Assembly: GCA_013213745.1 (NCBI GenBank)
Contig: JABSQH010000015.1
Coordinates: forward strand, 1-59,665
Source: Ilumatobacteraceae bacterium
Lineage (GTDB): Bacteria; Actinomycetota; Acidimicrobiia; Acidimicrobiales; Ilumatobacteraceae
DNA: 59,665 nt
Direction: 5' to 3'
Shown here: piece by piece, positions 1 through 8,163 of the stretch
Layout of the letters: each line of letters begins with the position of its first letter
Position numbering within the stretch: the first letter of the stretch is position 1
Notes under the pieces: generated by a model
The model's database searches: none
The model's input: the letters and a program-made list of their open reading frames with translations, nothing else
Told to the model about the DNA's origin: nothing
Position numbers and translations under genes: made by a program

Positions 1-86
1 CTCCATTTGTGACGGTGAGTGTTGAGAATGGGTCTAGAAGTGTGCTCCCGGCAAACATGGACAGGTTCGTGATGGTACGGCCTTGA

Positions 87-530
87 AGGTCCTGGATAAA
101 CAGGACCGAAGCTCCACCCGCGACCGAAGCTCCACCCGCCACGGAGGCCCCTCCAGCGGAGGAAGCGCCTGCGGCCACCAGCCTCTTCGACGGAGTCCCG
201 TTACCCGACGGCTTCACCGAGACGAATCGAGAGGCGATCAACGAGGGCGGCGAACACATCTGGGGTACTGCCCCCGGTGAACCCGCCGACATCATCGCAG
301 CACAGCAGAGCGCAGTCGAAGCTGCCGGCTGGACGATCCAGGGATCCGGGGGAGACCCGTTCGGCGGGTTCGGCGGCGGATTCCAGGCCACGGCGCCGGA
401 CGGCAGGTTCTTGAACAACCAAGTCGGCGGTCCCGGAGGCACCGCGAACGTCGGAATGTGTGTTTGGCCTGCCGAACCGAGCGGTGACAACGACTGTCAG
501 AACGACGGTCCGAACGACGACGACGACTGA
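87..530 (+). pseudogene. 5'-truncated hypothetical protein with TEAPPA repeats
   Basis: An open frame runs from just after an in-frame TGA (84-86) to the TGA at 528-530 and has no ATG, GTG or TTG near its 5' end, so the natural N-terminus is missing. It opens with three tandem copies of an 18-bp unit encoding TEAPPA (from 105), a Pro/Ala/Glu linker typical of the region after a lipoprotein signal or a membrane anchor. A compact domain follows, with a Gly/Phe-rich patch (GGFGGGF), two Cys residues (in GMCVWPAE and NDCQND) and an acidic Asp tail. Codon use looks like real coding sequence. I do not recognise the family. It is probably the remnant of a secreted or anchored protein cut off by a rearrangement at the edge of the tRNA-scar region; an assembly error or upstream frameshift is the alternative. 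Confidence 0.5.
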
Positions 531-607
531 CGGACGTCGAAACAGGGGACCATGCTTGGAATCGCAGCCCTCGTCGGTGGGTTCTCCCCACGGACGCCGC
601 TGTGTCC

Positions 608-642
608 AACCCCGGCGGTTCGCCCCCCGAACCGCCGGGGTT
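608..642. terminator. Perfect 15-bp hairpin
   Basis: Arms 608-622 and 628-642 are perfectly complementary around a five-base C loop. It lies 78 bp after the stop of the TEAPPA-repeat fragment and is GC-rich with no T-tract, as is usual for terminator-like hairpins in GC-rich actinobacteria. It is probably the terminator of the truncated gene. Confidence 0.6.
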
Positions 643-755
643 GAGGCCGGCCAGCGAATCGTCAGCGGACGACGTTCGACGGTTCCGGCTCAACGTTTCG
701 TTCCGGATTCGGCTGGGCCCGAGCTCGGAGAGTGAGTCCTTGCGCAGAAGGCAAC

Positions 756-812
756 GGAGCGGATGACGGGTGTCGAACCCGCGTTCTCAGCTTGGGAAAC
801 CAAGACGCTGGG
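756..812 (-). other. 3' half of a tRNA-Gly(CCC) gene; attachment-site-like scar
   Basis: Read on the minus strand, this contains an anticodon arm with CCC (plus-strand GGG at 794-796) and loop bases TT before and AA after it. A T-arm with TTCGACA in its loop follows, then the 3' acceptor strand CATCCGC (plus 759-765), a U discriminator typical of tRNA-Gly, and CC. The matching 5' acceptor strand (GCGGATG) and the D-arm are absent upstream, where unrelated sequence runs instead, so this cannot be a functional tRNA. A partial tRNA 3' end is the classic footprint left at the distal end of an element that integrated into a tRNA gene. Together with the neighbouring gene fragments it suggests an att remnant. 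Confidence 0.7.
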
Positions 813-1106
813 CTGCTGGATTCGGCGCCGACCCGGCCTTTCGTGCGCTGAACTGGTGGTTTGCGAGCCGAAGCTCGATCCTCACGTTAGTCGTCTTGAC
901 CCCTGTTGTCCGGTGAGAATGGCACGCCTGTGGCACGGTGCGACGACGTTCGGTCTCGTCGAGCGTCGACATCGCCTGCACATAGGCGTGGCGCGCAGCG
1001 GTGGCTGCGTCGGCGAGCAGCATCGGGAGATCGTCGGTCGGGTGCATTCTGGTCACGATGCCGTGTGGGGTTGACGCAGCCGTGTCGCCCGAGTGAAGCA
1101 CCGACG

Positions 1107-1526
1107 AACTCTTGCCGGACGGCGATCTACCGTGACCACGGCTGCCGTGTCCCGGGTTGCAATGCGACCCATCATTTCGAGATTCACCACATCGTGCACT
1201 GGACCAACGGCGGTCCGACCGACATGTGGAACCTCATCGCCTTGTGCGAACACCACCATCGACTACACCACCGCGGCGATCTGCACATCTCCGGCAACGC
1301 CAACCTCAGAACGAGCGCGCCCGGCGCGGTCACGTTCACCACCGCCGATGGCACCCTGCTCACGTGCAGTGGAGCCAGACCCAAGCCCCCTGGGGCCGCA
1401 CCGCCACAACCAGCCAAGACCTACCACGGCCCCGCCGGCGAACGTCTCGAACTCCGCTGGCTCGACTTCGGACACCCCGACGACCGCAACCGCCACGGGT
1501 GCCGCTCCGACCACCACTGCAACTAG
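1107..1526 (+). pseudogene. HNH endonuclease fragment (DUF222/13E12-type C-terminus)
   Basis: The frame encodes the C-terminal HNH domain of the actinobacterial DUF222/HNH family: RTAIYRDHGCRVPGC, then the metal-binding run EIHHIVHW, then NLIALCEHHHRLHH, followed by a short tail to the TAG at 1524-1526. The large N-terminal DUF222 domain, normally several hundred residues, is missing; upstream sequence in this frame (back to a TTG near 906) shows no resemblance to it. The His and Asn residues of the HNH core are present, but without its N-terminal half the gene is most likely dead. These genes occur in many copies in actinobacterial genomes and often degrade. Its place beside a tRNA scar fits a decayed mobile segment. 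Confidence 0.65.
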
Positions 1527-1572
1527 CCGGCGGAGCCGCGGGTCGACGCACCACGCCTACACTCCTCCGGCA

Positions 1573-2331
1573 ATGCAGTCGACGTTGGCCCGCACCGTGT
1601 TCTCGATCTGGAGCTGGATCGTGCTCGGGATCGCCGTCATCGTATGGACACCGATGGTCACCATCGTGCGGGTGGTCACGTGGCCGTTCGACCGCTCGGC
1701 GTACGCCGCCGGGTACCTGTTCCGCAAGCTCGCGGTGTTCCACGAGCGGCTCACTCCGCTGTGGCAGTTCCGCACGTCGGGCGAGCTCCCCGACGACATG
1801 CGCCGGCCCTACGTAGTGGTATCGAACCACGAGAGCTTCGTCGACATCTTGTTGATCTCCCATCTGCCCACCGAGATGAAGTGGATGTCGAAGGTCGAGA
1901 TCATGCGCATCCCGCTGGTCGGGTGGATGATGCGGCTGAGCAAGGACATCCGCCTCACCCGCAGCGACGCCGGCTCACGCATCGAAGCGCTCGCCGACGC
2001 ACGATCACGCCTCGACGAGCACGTCTCGGTGATGATCTTCCCGGAGGGCACTCGCTCCAAGACAGGTGAACTGCGCGACTTCAAGGCCGGCGCGTTCAAG
2101 CTGGCGATCGAGGCGCAGGTGCCGGTGTTGCCACTCGCCGTGTACGGCACGCGCGACGCGCTGCGGAAGAACGACTGGCGTCTCGGTTACGCCACGGCCG
2201 AGGTGCGCGTGCTCGATCCGATCGACACGACTGGCATGACGATCGACGATCTCGACACCCTGAGGGCCAAGGCGCGCGCCGCCATCGTCGCCGGGCGGAC
2301 CGAGCTCGCCGACGAGTTCGCCGCCCGCTGA
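1573..2331 (+). CDS. plsC: 1-acyl-sn-glycerol-3-phosphate acyltransferase (PlsC-like)
   Basis: This 252-residue membrane-associated enzyme should transfer an acyl chain to lysophosphatidic acid, giving phosphatidic acid for phospholipid synthesis. The N-terminus has a hydrophobic helix (about residues 5-30). The acyltransferase box NHESFVD (the NHX4D motif, catalytic His and Asp) and the substrate-binding box FPEGTRS are both present and correctly spaced. The ATG at 1573 is chosen because the frame upstream runs through the HNH fragment and looks non-coding. A GTG-started MFS gene follows after only three bases, so the two are probably one operon. Confidence 0.88.
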   Translation: MQSTLARTVFSIWSWIVLGIAVIVWTPMVTIVRVVTWPFDRSAYAAGYLFRKLAVFHERLTPLWQFRTSGELPDDMRRPYVVVSNHESFVDILLISHLPTEMKWMSKVEIMRIPLVGWMMRLSKDIRLTRSDAGSRIEALADARSRLDEHVSVMIFPEGTRSKTGELRDFKAGAFKLAIEAQVPVLPLAVYGTRDALRKNDWRLGYATAEVRVLDPIDTTGMTIDDLDTLRAKARAAIVAGRTELADEFAAR

Positions 2332-2334
2332 CGC

Positions 2335-3480
2335 GTGCTCATCCCCCAGCGCGTCCTCGGCGCGATTCGACCGACGTTGTCGGTCGCCGTCCTGATGTCG
2401 TTGGCGGCGACGACGGCGGTGTTCGCCGCAACCCCTTTCCTGTTGCCGGCGACGAGTCGTCAGTTCGGTGTGGCCGTGTCGACCGTGGGTTGGATGTCGA
2501 CGACCCAGCTCGCCGGGTTCGTCATCGCCTCGTGGGTCGGCGGTCGGTTCCTCCGCCCTGTTCGCACCACCTTCATCATCGGCACCGTCATCGGCATCGC
2601 TGCCAACATCGGCTCCGCGGTCGCTCCGAACTTTCCCGTCCTCGCGGCGACACGCTTCGTCAGCGGGCTCTCGCTCGGGCTCGCGGCCTGGTTCGCATGG
2701 CAAGCGGCGTTCGGCGACAACGCGAAGACCGGCGACGCGGCGGTGGTTGGTCCACTGATCGGCGTCGTCCTCGCTCCGGCGGTGGCGTTGTCGCTCGACG
2801 CCGTCGGTCTGCGAGCGGTGTTCGCTGCGATGGCGGTGCTGATGGTGCTGCCGTTGCTGTTCGCGGGTCAGATCGATCGCCGGATGCGGCTCCGACCGCA
2901 CGAGTCGAGGCACGCCGCCACCAGAGCAGCGCGGGTGATCCTCGTCGCCCTCGGACTGATCACCTTCGGTGGCTCGTCGGTATTCGTCTACGGCGCGGCA
3001 ATCGGCGAGGAACTCGACGGCCTCAGTGCGGTCACGGTGTCGCTGGTGTACAGCGGCAACGCCATCGCTTCGATTCCGGCAGCCCGATGGCGTGGGAGTC
3101 GCGGTCCCGCCGGCCTGTGGTTCATCCTGACCGCCGTTGCGGCGTTCGGTATGGCCTTCTCGCGCAGCGGGGTCGTGTTCGCCGCGGCGCTGATCGGTTG
3201 GGGATTCGTGTTCTTCATGGGTGTGCCTGCGACGTTCGCCTTGTTGGCGGCGCGATCACGATTCCCCGAAGAGCGCGCCGGGGACGCTCAGGCTGTGATG
3301 GCCGTCGGCCGAGTGTTCGGTCCGCTCCTCGGCGGCGCGCTGCTGGCCAGCGGATCGACGACCTCGTTGGCGCTCGTGTCGGCCGGGGTGCTCGTCGGAG
3401 CAGCGGCAATGTTGTTGTACATCGACCGCGACCGGTTCGTTGTCCCCACTCGCCTACGCCACTCAGTCGACGCGACGTAG
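2335..3480 (+). CDS. Major facilitator superfamily transporter
   Basis: A 381-residue protein made almost wholly of hydrophobic segments (about 11-12 predicted helices), with the fold pattern of an MFS permease: two helix bundles joined by a basic loop near residues 180-200 (DRRMRLRPHESRH). The substrate cannot be read from sequence; drug or metabolite efflux is typical for the group. The GTG start is three bases after the plsC stop, suggesting co-transcription and coupling. The last 18 bp overlap the 3' end of the convergent methyltransferase gene. Confidence 0.8.
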   Translation: MLIPQRVLGAIRPTLSVAVLMSLAATTAVFAATPFLLPATSRQFGVAVSTVGWMSTTQLAGFVIASWVGGRFLRPVRTTFIIGTVIGIAANIGSAVAPNFPVLAATRFVSGLSLGLAAWFAWQAAFGDNAKTGDAAVVGPLIGVVLAPAVALSLDAVGLRAVFAAMAVLMVLPLLFAGQIDRRMRLRPHESRHAATRAARVILVALGLITFGGSSVFVYGAAIGEELDGLSAVTVSLVYSGNAIASIPAARWRGSRGPAGLWFILTAVAAFGMAFSRSGVVFAAALIGWGFVFFMGVPATFALLAARSRFPEERAGDAQAVMAVGRVFGPLLGGALLASGSTTSLALVSAGVLVGAAAMLLYIDRDRFVVPTRLRHSVDAT

Positions 3481-4095
3481 GACGCGCAACGATCCGGTCG
3501 CCGACTCGAGCCGGAAGCGTCCAGATTCGAGCGCCGGCACGAAGATCTCCTCGTACGGCGGACGGCCCCCGTCAGCAGGGTCGGGAAACACGTCGTGGAT
3601 CGCCAGGATCCCGTCGATCGCCACGTGTGGCGTCCATCCTGCGAAGTCGGCGCGCGCCGGCTCGGCGCCATGTCCGCCATCGATGAACAGCAGTGACAAC
3701 GGTGTCTGCCACGTCGCGGCGATCGCTGCCGACGGGCCGACGAGGGCCACCACCGTCGACTCCAGCCCAGCGGCTTCGATCGTGTTCCGAAAGTGCGGCA
3801 GCGTGTCGATGCGGCCGCTCGCAACGTCGACGACCGACGGGTCGTGATGTTCCCAGCCGGACTGGTTCTCCTCGGAACCGCGATGGTGGTCGAGCGCGAA
3901 CAACAGCCGTCCGGCGCTCGCCGCAGCATCGCCGAGCCACACCGTCGAACGCCCGCAATACGAGCCGACCTCGAGCATCGGCGCCTCCGGCACTGCGGCC
4001 ATCGCCAACTCCGCCGCTGCGTACAGTGCGTCGCCCTCGTCGGGCGGCATGAACCCGTTCGTCTCCACCGCCAACGCCCGTCTCGTGGCATCCAT
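3463..4095 (-). CDS. Class I SAM-dependent methyltransferase
   Basis: A 210-residue protein with the Rossmann methyltransferase signature LEVGSYCGRSTVWLG (motif I, SAM binding), an acidic residue ending strand 2 (LLFALDHH) and LLFIDGGHG at the strand-4 position, a pattern of the Methyltransf_24 / cephalosporin-hydroxylase-like group. The substrate is unknown. The ATG at 4095 is preferred over a longer frame because resemblance starts at MDATRRAL. It is convergent with the MFS gene (18-bp overlap) and divergent from tesB across 66 bp. Confidence 0.78.
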   Translation of the reverse strand: MDATRRALAVETNGFMPPDEGDALYAAAELAMAAVPEAPMLEVGSYCGRSTVWLGDAAASAGRLLFALDHHRGSEENQSGWEHHDPSVVDVASGRIDTLPHFRNTIEAAGLESTVVALVGPSAAIAATWQTPLSLLFIDGGHGAEPARADFAGWTPHVAIDGILAIHDVFPDPADGGRPPYEEIFVPALESGRFRLESATGSLRVLRRVD

Positions 4096-4161
4096 CGCTC
4101 GCACAATAGGTGGCAACCCGCCATGCCCCACACCGCCGGCTCGTGACAACATGGGTGGCGC

Positions 4162-5022
4162 ATGGAATCACAGGCGGCGCTCGACGGCTTGATCGAACTG
4201 CTCGATGTCGAGCCGATCGAGGTCAACATCTTTCGTGGCATCTCGCCCGACGAACGGCGCCAGCGTGTGTTCGGTGGCCAGGTCGCCGGGCAAGCACTGG
4301 TCAGCGCCTCGCGGACCATCGACGTGCCGGAACGGGCGGTGCACTCATTGCACGCCTACTTCCTCCGGCCCGGTGATCCGACGATTCCCATCCTCTACGA
4401 GGTCGACCGCATTCGCGACGGTCGGAGCTTCACCACCCGCCGTGTCGTTGCCATCCAGCACGGCAAAGCGATCTTCAACCTGCAGGCATCGTTCCACGAC
4501 GCCGAACCGGGTCTCGATCATCAGCTGCCCATGCCGACCGACATCCCGGAGCCGACCGAGTTGGCAGACTTCCACACGCGGATGGCGCCCTATCGTGACC
4601 AGCTCGGCGACTACTACGAACGGCCTCGCCCGATCGACATCCGCTACGTCGACGGCGACCCGTTCCAGCGCAAGGACCAGCCGTCCTCGGAACAACGCGT
4701 CTGGCTGCGCGCCGACGGCCAACTCCCCGACGACCCGGTACTGCATGCGTGCGTGCTCACCTACGCCAGCGACATGACGCTGCTCGACACCACGCTGCGA
4801 CCATTCGGACTGTCGTGGGACAGCCCCGGGTTGCAACTGGCCAGCCTCGACCACGCGATGTGGTTTCATCGCCCGTTCCGTGCCGACGAATGGCTGCTCT
4901 ACGACCAAACGGCGCTGTCGACCTCCGCGGCACGTGGACTCGCAGGCGGCGCAATCTTCACCGCCGACGGACGGCTCGCCGTCAGCGTGGTCCAGGAAGG
5001 ACTGACTCGTGCCGATGTGTAA
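4162..5022 (+). CDS. tesB: Acyl-CoA thioesterase II (TesB)
   Basis: This 286-residue double-hotdog enzyme hydrolyses medium- and long-chain acyl-CoA to free fatty acid and CoA in the cytoplasm. Family hallmarks include VFGGQVAGQAL near residue 36, HSLHAYFLRPG, the Asp-containing YASDMTLLD, and a C-terminal VVQEG with the catalytic Gln. Length matches TesB (about 285). The following sugar dehydrogenase gene starts inside the last codons of tesB, so they are translationally linked although their functions appear unrelated. Confidence 0.9.
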   Translation: MESQAALDGLIELLDVEPIEVNIFRGISPDERRQRVFGGQVAGQALVSASRTIDVPERAVHSLHAYFLRPGDPTIPILYEVDRIRDGRSFTTRRVVAIQHGKAIFNLQASFHDAEPGLDHQLPMPTDIPEPTELADFHTRMAPYRDQLGDYYERPRPIDIRYVDGDPFQRKDQPSSEQRVWLRADGQLPDDPVLHACVLTYASDMTLLDTTLRPFGLSWDSPGLQLASLDHAMWFHRPFRADEWLLYDQTALSTSAARGLAGGAIFTADGRLAVSVVQEGLTRADV

Positions 5023-6343
5023 CCGGATCCTCGGTGTCGGGGCCGCTGCGCTGCTCACCCTCGCCGCGTGTGGGGGATCGAGCGACGACACATCGACCGA
5101 TGCCGGACCCGACTCGATCGCCGCCGACGCCGACGACCTGGATCTCGGCCTCGACCCGACCCCGCCGACGGCGCCATCCGGTCCGACCACCACGCTCGTG
5201 CCGTCGTCGGCCGCCGATCTGCCAACCGGACCACCGCCAGGTGCGACGGTCGATGCGCCGGACTCGACGGCGGTCGGGCCATTGCCAGAACCCTCGCTGC
5301 AATTGCTCGAAGTCGGCCAGTTCGAGCGGGCGACGGGCATGGCCACTCGTCCTTTCGACTCGCGACTGTTCGTGCTCGAACAGGCCGGGCGCGTCATCGC
5401 GGTCGACGATCTCTCCGAGGAAGTCGTCCTCGACATCTCCGACCGAGTCACCGCTGGCGGCGAGCAAGGCCTGCTCGGATTGGCCTTCCACCCTGCGGCA
5501 GACCTGGCATACGTGCACTTCAGTGGAGACGACGGCCAGACGGTGATCGCCGAGTTCGTCATCGACCCGTTCACCGCCGAGTTCGACGACGACTCGTATC
5601 GCGAAGTGCTCACGGTGGACCAACCGTTTGGCAACCACAACGGCGGGCAGCTGGCGTTCGGCGACGACGAACTCCTGTACATCGGTCTGGGCGATGGTGG
5701 ATCGGCGGATGATCCGCTGCGCGCCGGTCTCGACCTCACGACGGCACTCGGCAAGATCCTGCGCATCGATCCGCTAGCGAGCGGAGACGAGCCGTTCACC
5801 GTGCCCCCCGGCAATCCGTTCGTCGACGTCGACGGGGCCGACCCGACGATCTGGTCGTACGGCCTGCGCAACCCTTGGCGGTTTGCCTTCGACGCGCAGA
5901 CCGGCGACCTGTGGATCGCCGACGTCGGACAGAACGAGATCGAAGAGGTCAATCTGGCGACCGCCGGCGACGCGCCGACCGGCGGACGCGGCGTGAGCTT
6001 CGGCTGGAGCGCGTTCGAGGGCGACGAAACGTTCAACCCGGATCAGGACCCCGACGGTCATCTCGGCCCGAGGCTCACGTATCGCCACGAGGGCGGACGC
6101 TGTTCCATCAGCGGCGGCGCGCTGTATCGCGGCCAACTGGTGACCGATCTCGACGGATGGTATGTGTACGGCGACTACTGCTCGGGCGAACTGTTCGCCT
6201 TCGATCCGACGTCGGCGACCGATGCACCCCGCACGATCGCCGTCGGCTCGCTCCCAGAGGTGGTGGCCATCGCCTCCGGGCCCGACGAGCAGCTCTTCGC
6301 CATCTCCAACGCGGGCACGCTCGTGCGGATCGACGCTGCCTGA
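5009..6343 (+). CDS. Secreted PQQ-dependent aldose sugar dehydrogenase lipoprotein
   Basis: A 444-residue glucose/sorbosone dehydrogenase-type beta-propeller that oxidises aldoses outside the membrane using PQQ. A lipoprotein signal with lipobox TLAAC puts the acylated Cys at residue 21, followed by a Pro/Thr/Ala linker to about residue 95. Propeller signatures include TRPFDSRLFVLEQ, GLLGLAFHP, the active-site GNHNGGQLAFG, GLGDGG, YGLRNPWRF and YGDYCSGEL. The start is the GTG at 5009 or the ATG at 5015; both overlap tesB. No pqq synthesis genes are in the window, so cofactor supply is unknown. Confidence 0.88.
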   Translation: MPMCNRILGVGAAALLTLAACGGSSDDTSTDAGPDSIAADADDLDLGLDPTPPTAPSGPTTTLVPSSAADLPTGPPPGATVDAPDSTAVGPLPEPSLQLLEVGQFERATGMATRPFDSRLFVLEQAGRVIAVDDLSEEVVLDISDRVTAGGEQGLLGLAFHPAADLAYVHFSGDDGQTVIAEFVIDPFTAEFDDDSYREVLTVDQPFGNHNGGQLAFGDDELLYIGLGDGGSADDPLRAGLDLTTALGKILRIDPLASGDEPFTVPPGNPFVDVDGADPTIWSYGLRNPWRFAFDAQTGDLWIADVGQNEIEEVNLATAGDAPTGGRGVSFGWSAFEGDETFNPDQDPDGHLGPRLTYRHEGGRCSISGGALYRGQLVTDLDGWYVYGDYCSGELFAFDPTSATDAPRTIAVGSLPEVVAIASGPDEQLFAISNAGTLVRIDAA

Positions 6344-6383
6344 CGGGTCGACACGCTCTGACGATTCGAGATGGTCTGAGAAC

Positions 6384-7388
6384 TCAGCGGCGAGCGCCCA
6401 TGAACATGCCCTTGAGCGCCTCATAGTGCTCGATGACATGGCCCGCGCCGAGCACGACCGCTTCGAGGGGCACGTTGGACATGCGCACCGGCACCTCGGT
6501 CTCACGCTCGATCCGCTCGGCCAACCCACGCAGGAGTCCGCCGCCTCCGACGAGGTACATGCCGCGCACGAGGAAGTCCTGCGAGAGCTCTGGTGGCGCC
6601 TTCGACAGGCAACGGATCACCGACGACACGATCGATGACACCACGTCTTCGATGGCGAAACGCACTTCCTCGGGTGTGAGCAGCACGGTCTTGGGCAGCC
6701 CGGTCATCAGGTCGCGCCCGCGGATCTCGGCCTGATTCTCGTCGGGGGTCGGGTCGGCTGACCCGATCGCCACCTTGATCTCCTCGGCGGTGCGCTCGCC
6801 GATGGCGATGCCGTGCTCGCGACGGACGAAGTTCTGGATCGCCGCGTCGATGTCGAACGATCCGACGCGTACTGCCTCGAGGGCGACGATGCCACCGAGG
6901 CTGATCACGGCGGTCTCGCTGGTGCCGCCGCCGATGTCGATGACCATGTTGCCAACGGGCTCGTCGATCGGCAGATCGGCGCCGATCGCCGCAGCCATCG
7001 GCTGCTCGATCAGGTTGGCGTCGGCAGCACCCGCACGACGGGCGGCATCGGTGACCGCTCGACGCTCGACCTCGGTGATCGCCGACGGCACACAGATCAC
7101 GACCTTCGGACGTGTGAATCGGCTGACGCCGACGCGCTGCAGCAACAACCGGATCATTCGCTCGGTGATCTCAAAGTCGGTGATCGCCCCGCCGCGCAGC
7201 GGACGGACGGCAACGATGTAGCCGGGCGTACGACCGATCATCTGCCAGGCTTCGCGTCCGGTCGCCAGGACTTCGCCCGTCTGCCGGTTGAGGGCGATGA
7301 CGGACGGCTCGTTCAGCACGATGCCGCGACCCTTCATGTAGACGAGGGTGTTCGCAGTGCCGAGGTCGATCGCCAGGTCACGCGCCAC
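6384..7388 (-). CDS. mreB: Rod shape-determining protein MreB
   Basis: A 334-residue bacterial actin. It has the phosphate-1 loop DLGTANTLVY at the N-terminus, VICVPS, the phosphate-2 loop MVIDIGGGTSETAVI and the adenosine motif LVGGGGLLRGL. It assembles ATP-bound membrane filaments that position the elongasome. Its GTG start (7388-7386) shares its G with the TAG stop of the upstream 71-codon membrane-protein gene, implying translational coupling. The usual partners mreC and mreD do not follow; instead the gene is convergent with the sugar dehydrogenase. Many actinobacteria lack MreB, so its presence helps place the organism. Confidence 0.94.
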   Translation of the reverse strand: MARDLAIDLGTANTLVYMKGRGIVLNEPSVIALNRQTGEVLATGREAWQMIGRTPGYIVAVRPLRGGAITDFEITERMIRLLLQRVGVSRFTRPKVVICVPSAITEVERRAVTDAARRAGAADANLIEQPMAAAIGADLPIDEPVGNMVIDIGGGTSETAVISLGGIVALEAVRVGSFDIDAAIQNFVRREHGIAIGERTAEEIKVAIGSADPTPDENQAEIRGRDLMTGLPKTVLLTPEEVRFAIEDVVSSIVSSVIRCLSKAPPELSQDFLVRGMYLVGGGGLLRGLAERIERETEVPVRMSNVPLEAVVLGAGHVIEHYEALKGMFMGARR

Positions 7389-7603
7389 TACGACTCGTTC
7401 CCTTCACTCTGGTTCCCGTCGAGGGGATCATCGCCGTCGCCGGACGGCTTGATCTTGTCGATCGTTGGACGCCGCGCTTCGGGCGAGAGCGCATCGATCT
7501 GCCGCCGGAACGAGTCGACCCCGTCGGGTGTGCGGCGACGACTGAGCAGCCATGCAACGACGAGCACAACGGCCACAGCGACAGCGATGACGACGACGAG
7601 CAC
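7388..7603 (-). CDS. Small single-pass membrane protein upstream of mreB
   Basis: A 71-residue protein: one N-terminal transmembrane helix (about residues 2-20, LVVVIAVAVAVVLVVAWLL), a basic RRR stop-transfer, then a polar tail containing DSFRRQIDALSPEARR and a Gly/Asp-rich end. The GTG start abuts the moaE TGA, and its TAG overlaps the mreB start by one base, so it is locked into a three-gene unit. No named family is recognised. Location suggests a membrane tether or regulator for MreB, which is inference from position only. Confidence 0.7.
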   Translation of the reverse strand: MLVVVIAVAVAVVLVVAWLLSRRRTPDGVDSFRRQIDALSPEARRPTIDKIKPSGDGDDPLDGNQSEGNES

Positions 7604-8089
7604 TCACTCGCCCCCGACGCTCGCCGCGTCGACTACATCGCTTGCTCCCGTGCCCCAATCGGCACCCGATGCCCACCGCTCGTGTTTCCAGATCGGCGCC
7701 GATTGCTTGAGCGCATCGATCGCATACCGAGCGGCCTCGAAGGCCTCGGGCCGGTGCGGCGCCGACACCACGGTGAGCACCGACGAATCGCCGAGCCCTA
7801 ACTCGCCGACACGGTGAAGTAATGCCACGCGCCCGATGTCGGGCCACCGACGGCGGGCCGCGGCGGCGATCTCGGCAAAGCGCGGGACGACCTGTTCCTC
7901 GTAGGCCTCGTAGGTGAGATGGGTGACGTCGGTTCGTCCTTCGGCGTGATCACGCACTGTGCCGCTGAAGACCACAACGGCCCCACAGCTCGGCAGGACT
8001 GCCCACTCGTACACCGCAGCCACCGGCAGCACATCGTTGGTGACCTCGAGCCACTCGTGTTCACCGATCTGCTGCCGCACCATCGGCAT
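7604..8089 (-). CDS. moaE: Molybdopterin synthase catalytic subunit (MoaE)
   Basis: A 161-residue enzyme that with the thiocarboxylated MoaD transfers sulfur to precursor Z to make molybdopterin. It shows GAVVVFSGTVRDHAEGR near residue 36, the LTYEAYEE strand, RVGELGLGDSSVLTVVSAPHR and the catalytic Lys-rich DALKQSAPIWKHE. The start is ATG 8089 (an alternative ATG is at 8083). It heads a coupled unit with the small membrane protein and mreB; no other moa genes are nearby. Confidence 0.9.
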   Translation of the reverse strand: MPMVRQQIGEHEWLEVTNDVLPVAAVYEWAVLPSCGAVVVFSGTVRDHAEGRTDVTHLTYEAYEEQVVPRFAEIAAAARRRWPDIGRVALLHRVGELGLGDSSVLTVVSAPHRPEAFEAARYAIDALKQSAPIWKHERWASGADWGTGASDVVDAASVGGE

Positions 8090-8163
8090 CGTAGCCACCA
8101 CGTGTGCCAACCCACCGCAGCCGCGAACCATGGGTGCACGACCGCGGGTACAGTTCGATCCTC

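Larger units (their letters stand above)
531..1099. other. Gene-poor stretch at a degraded junction
   Basis: No convincing intact gene lies between the TEAPPA-repeat fragment and the HNH fragment. The stretch holds a strong hairpin (608-642) and the 3' half of a tRNA-Gly gene (756-812). Open frames on both strands here lack recognisable domains. The mixture of fragments is what is expected at the worn edge of an integrated element. Confidence 0.5.

Noticed and set aside
787-1101. A 104-codon open frame on the minus strand over the tRNA fragment
   Set aside because: It crosses the tRNA-like sequence, has no recognisable domain and no ribosome site. It is more likely chance openness in GC-rich DNA, though part of it could be another degraded gene.
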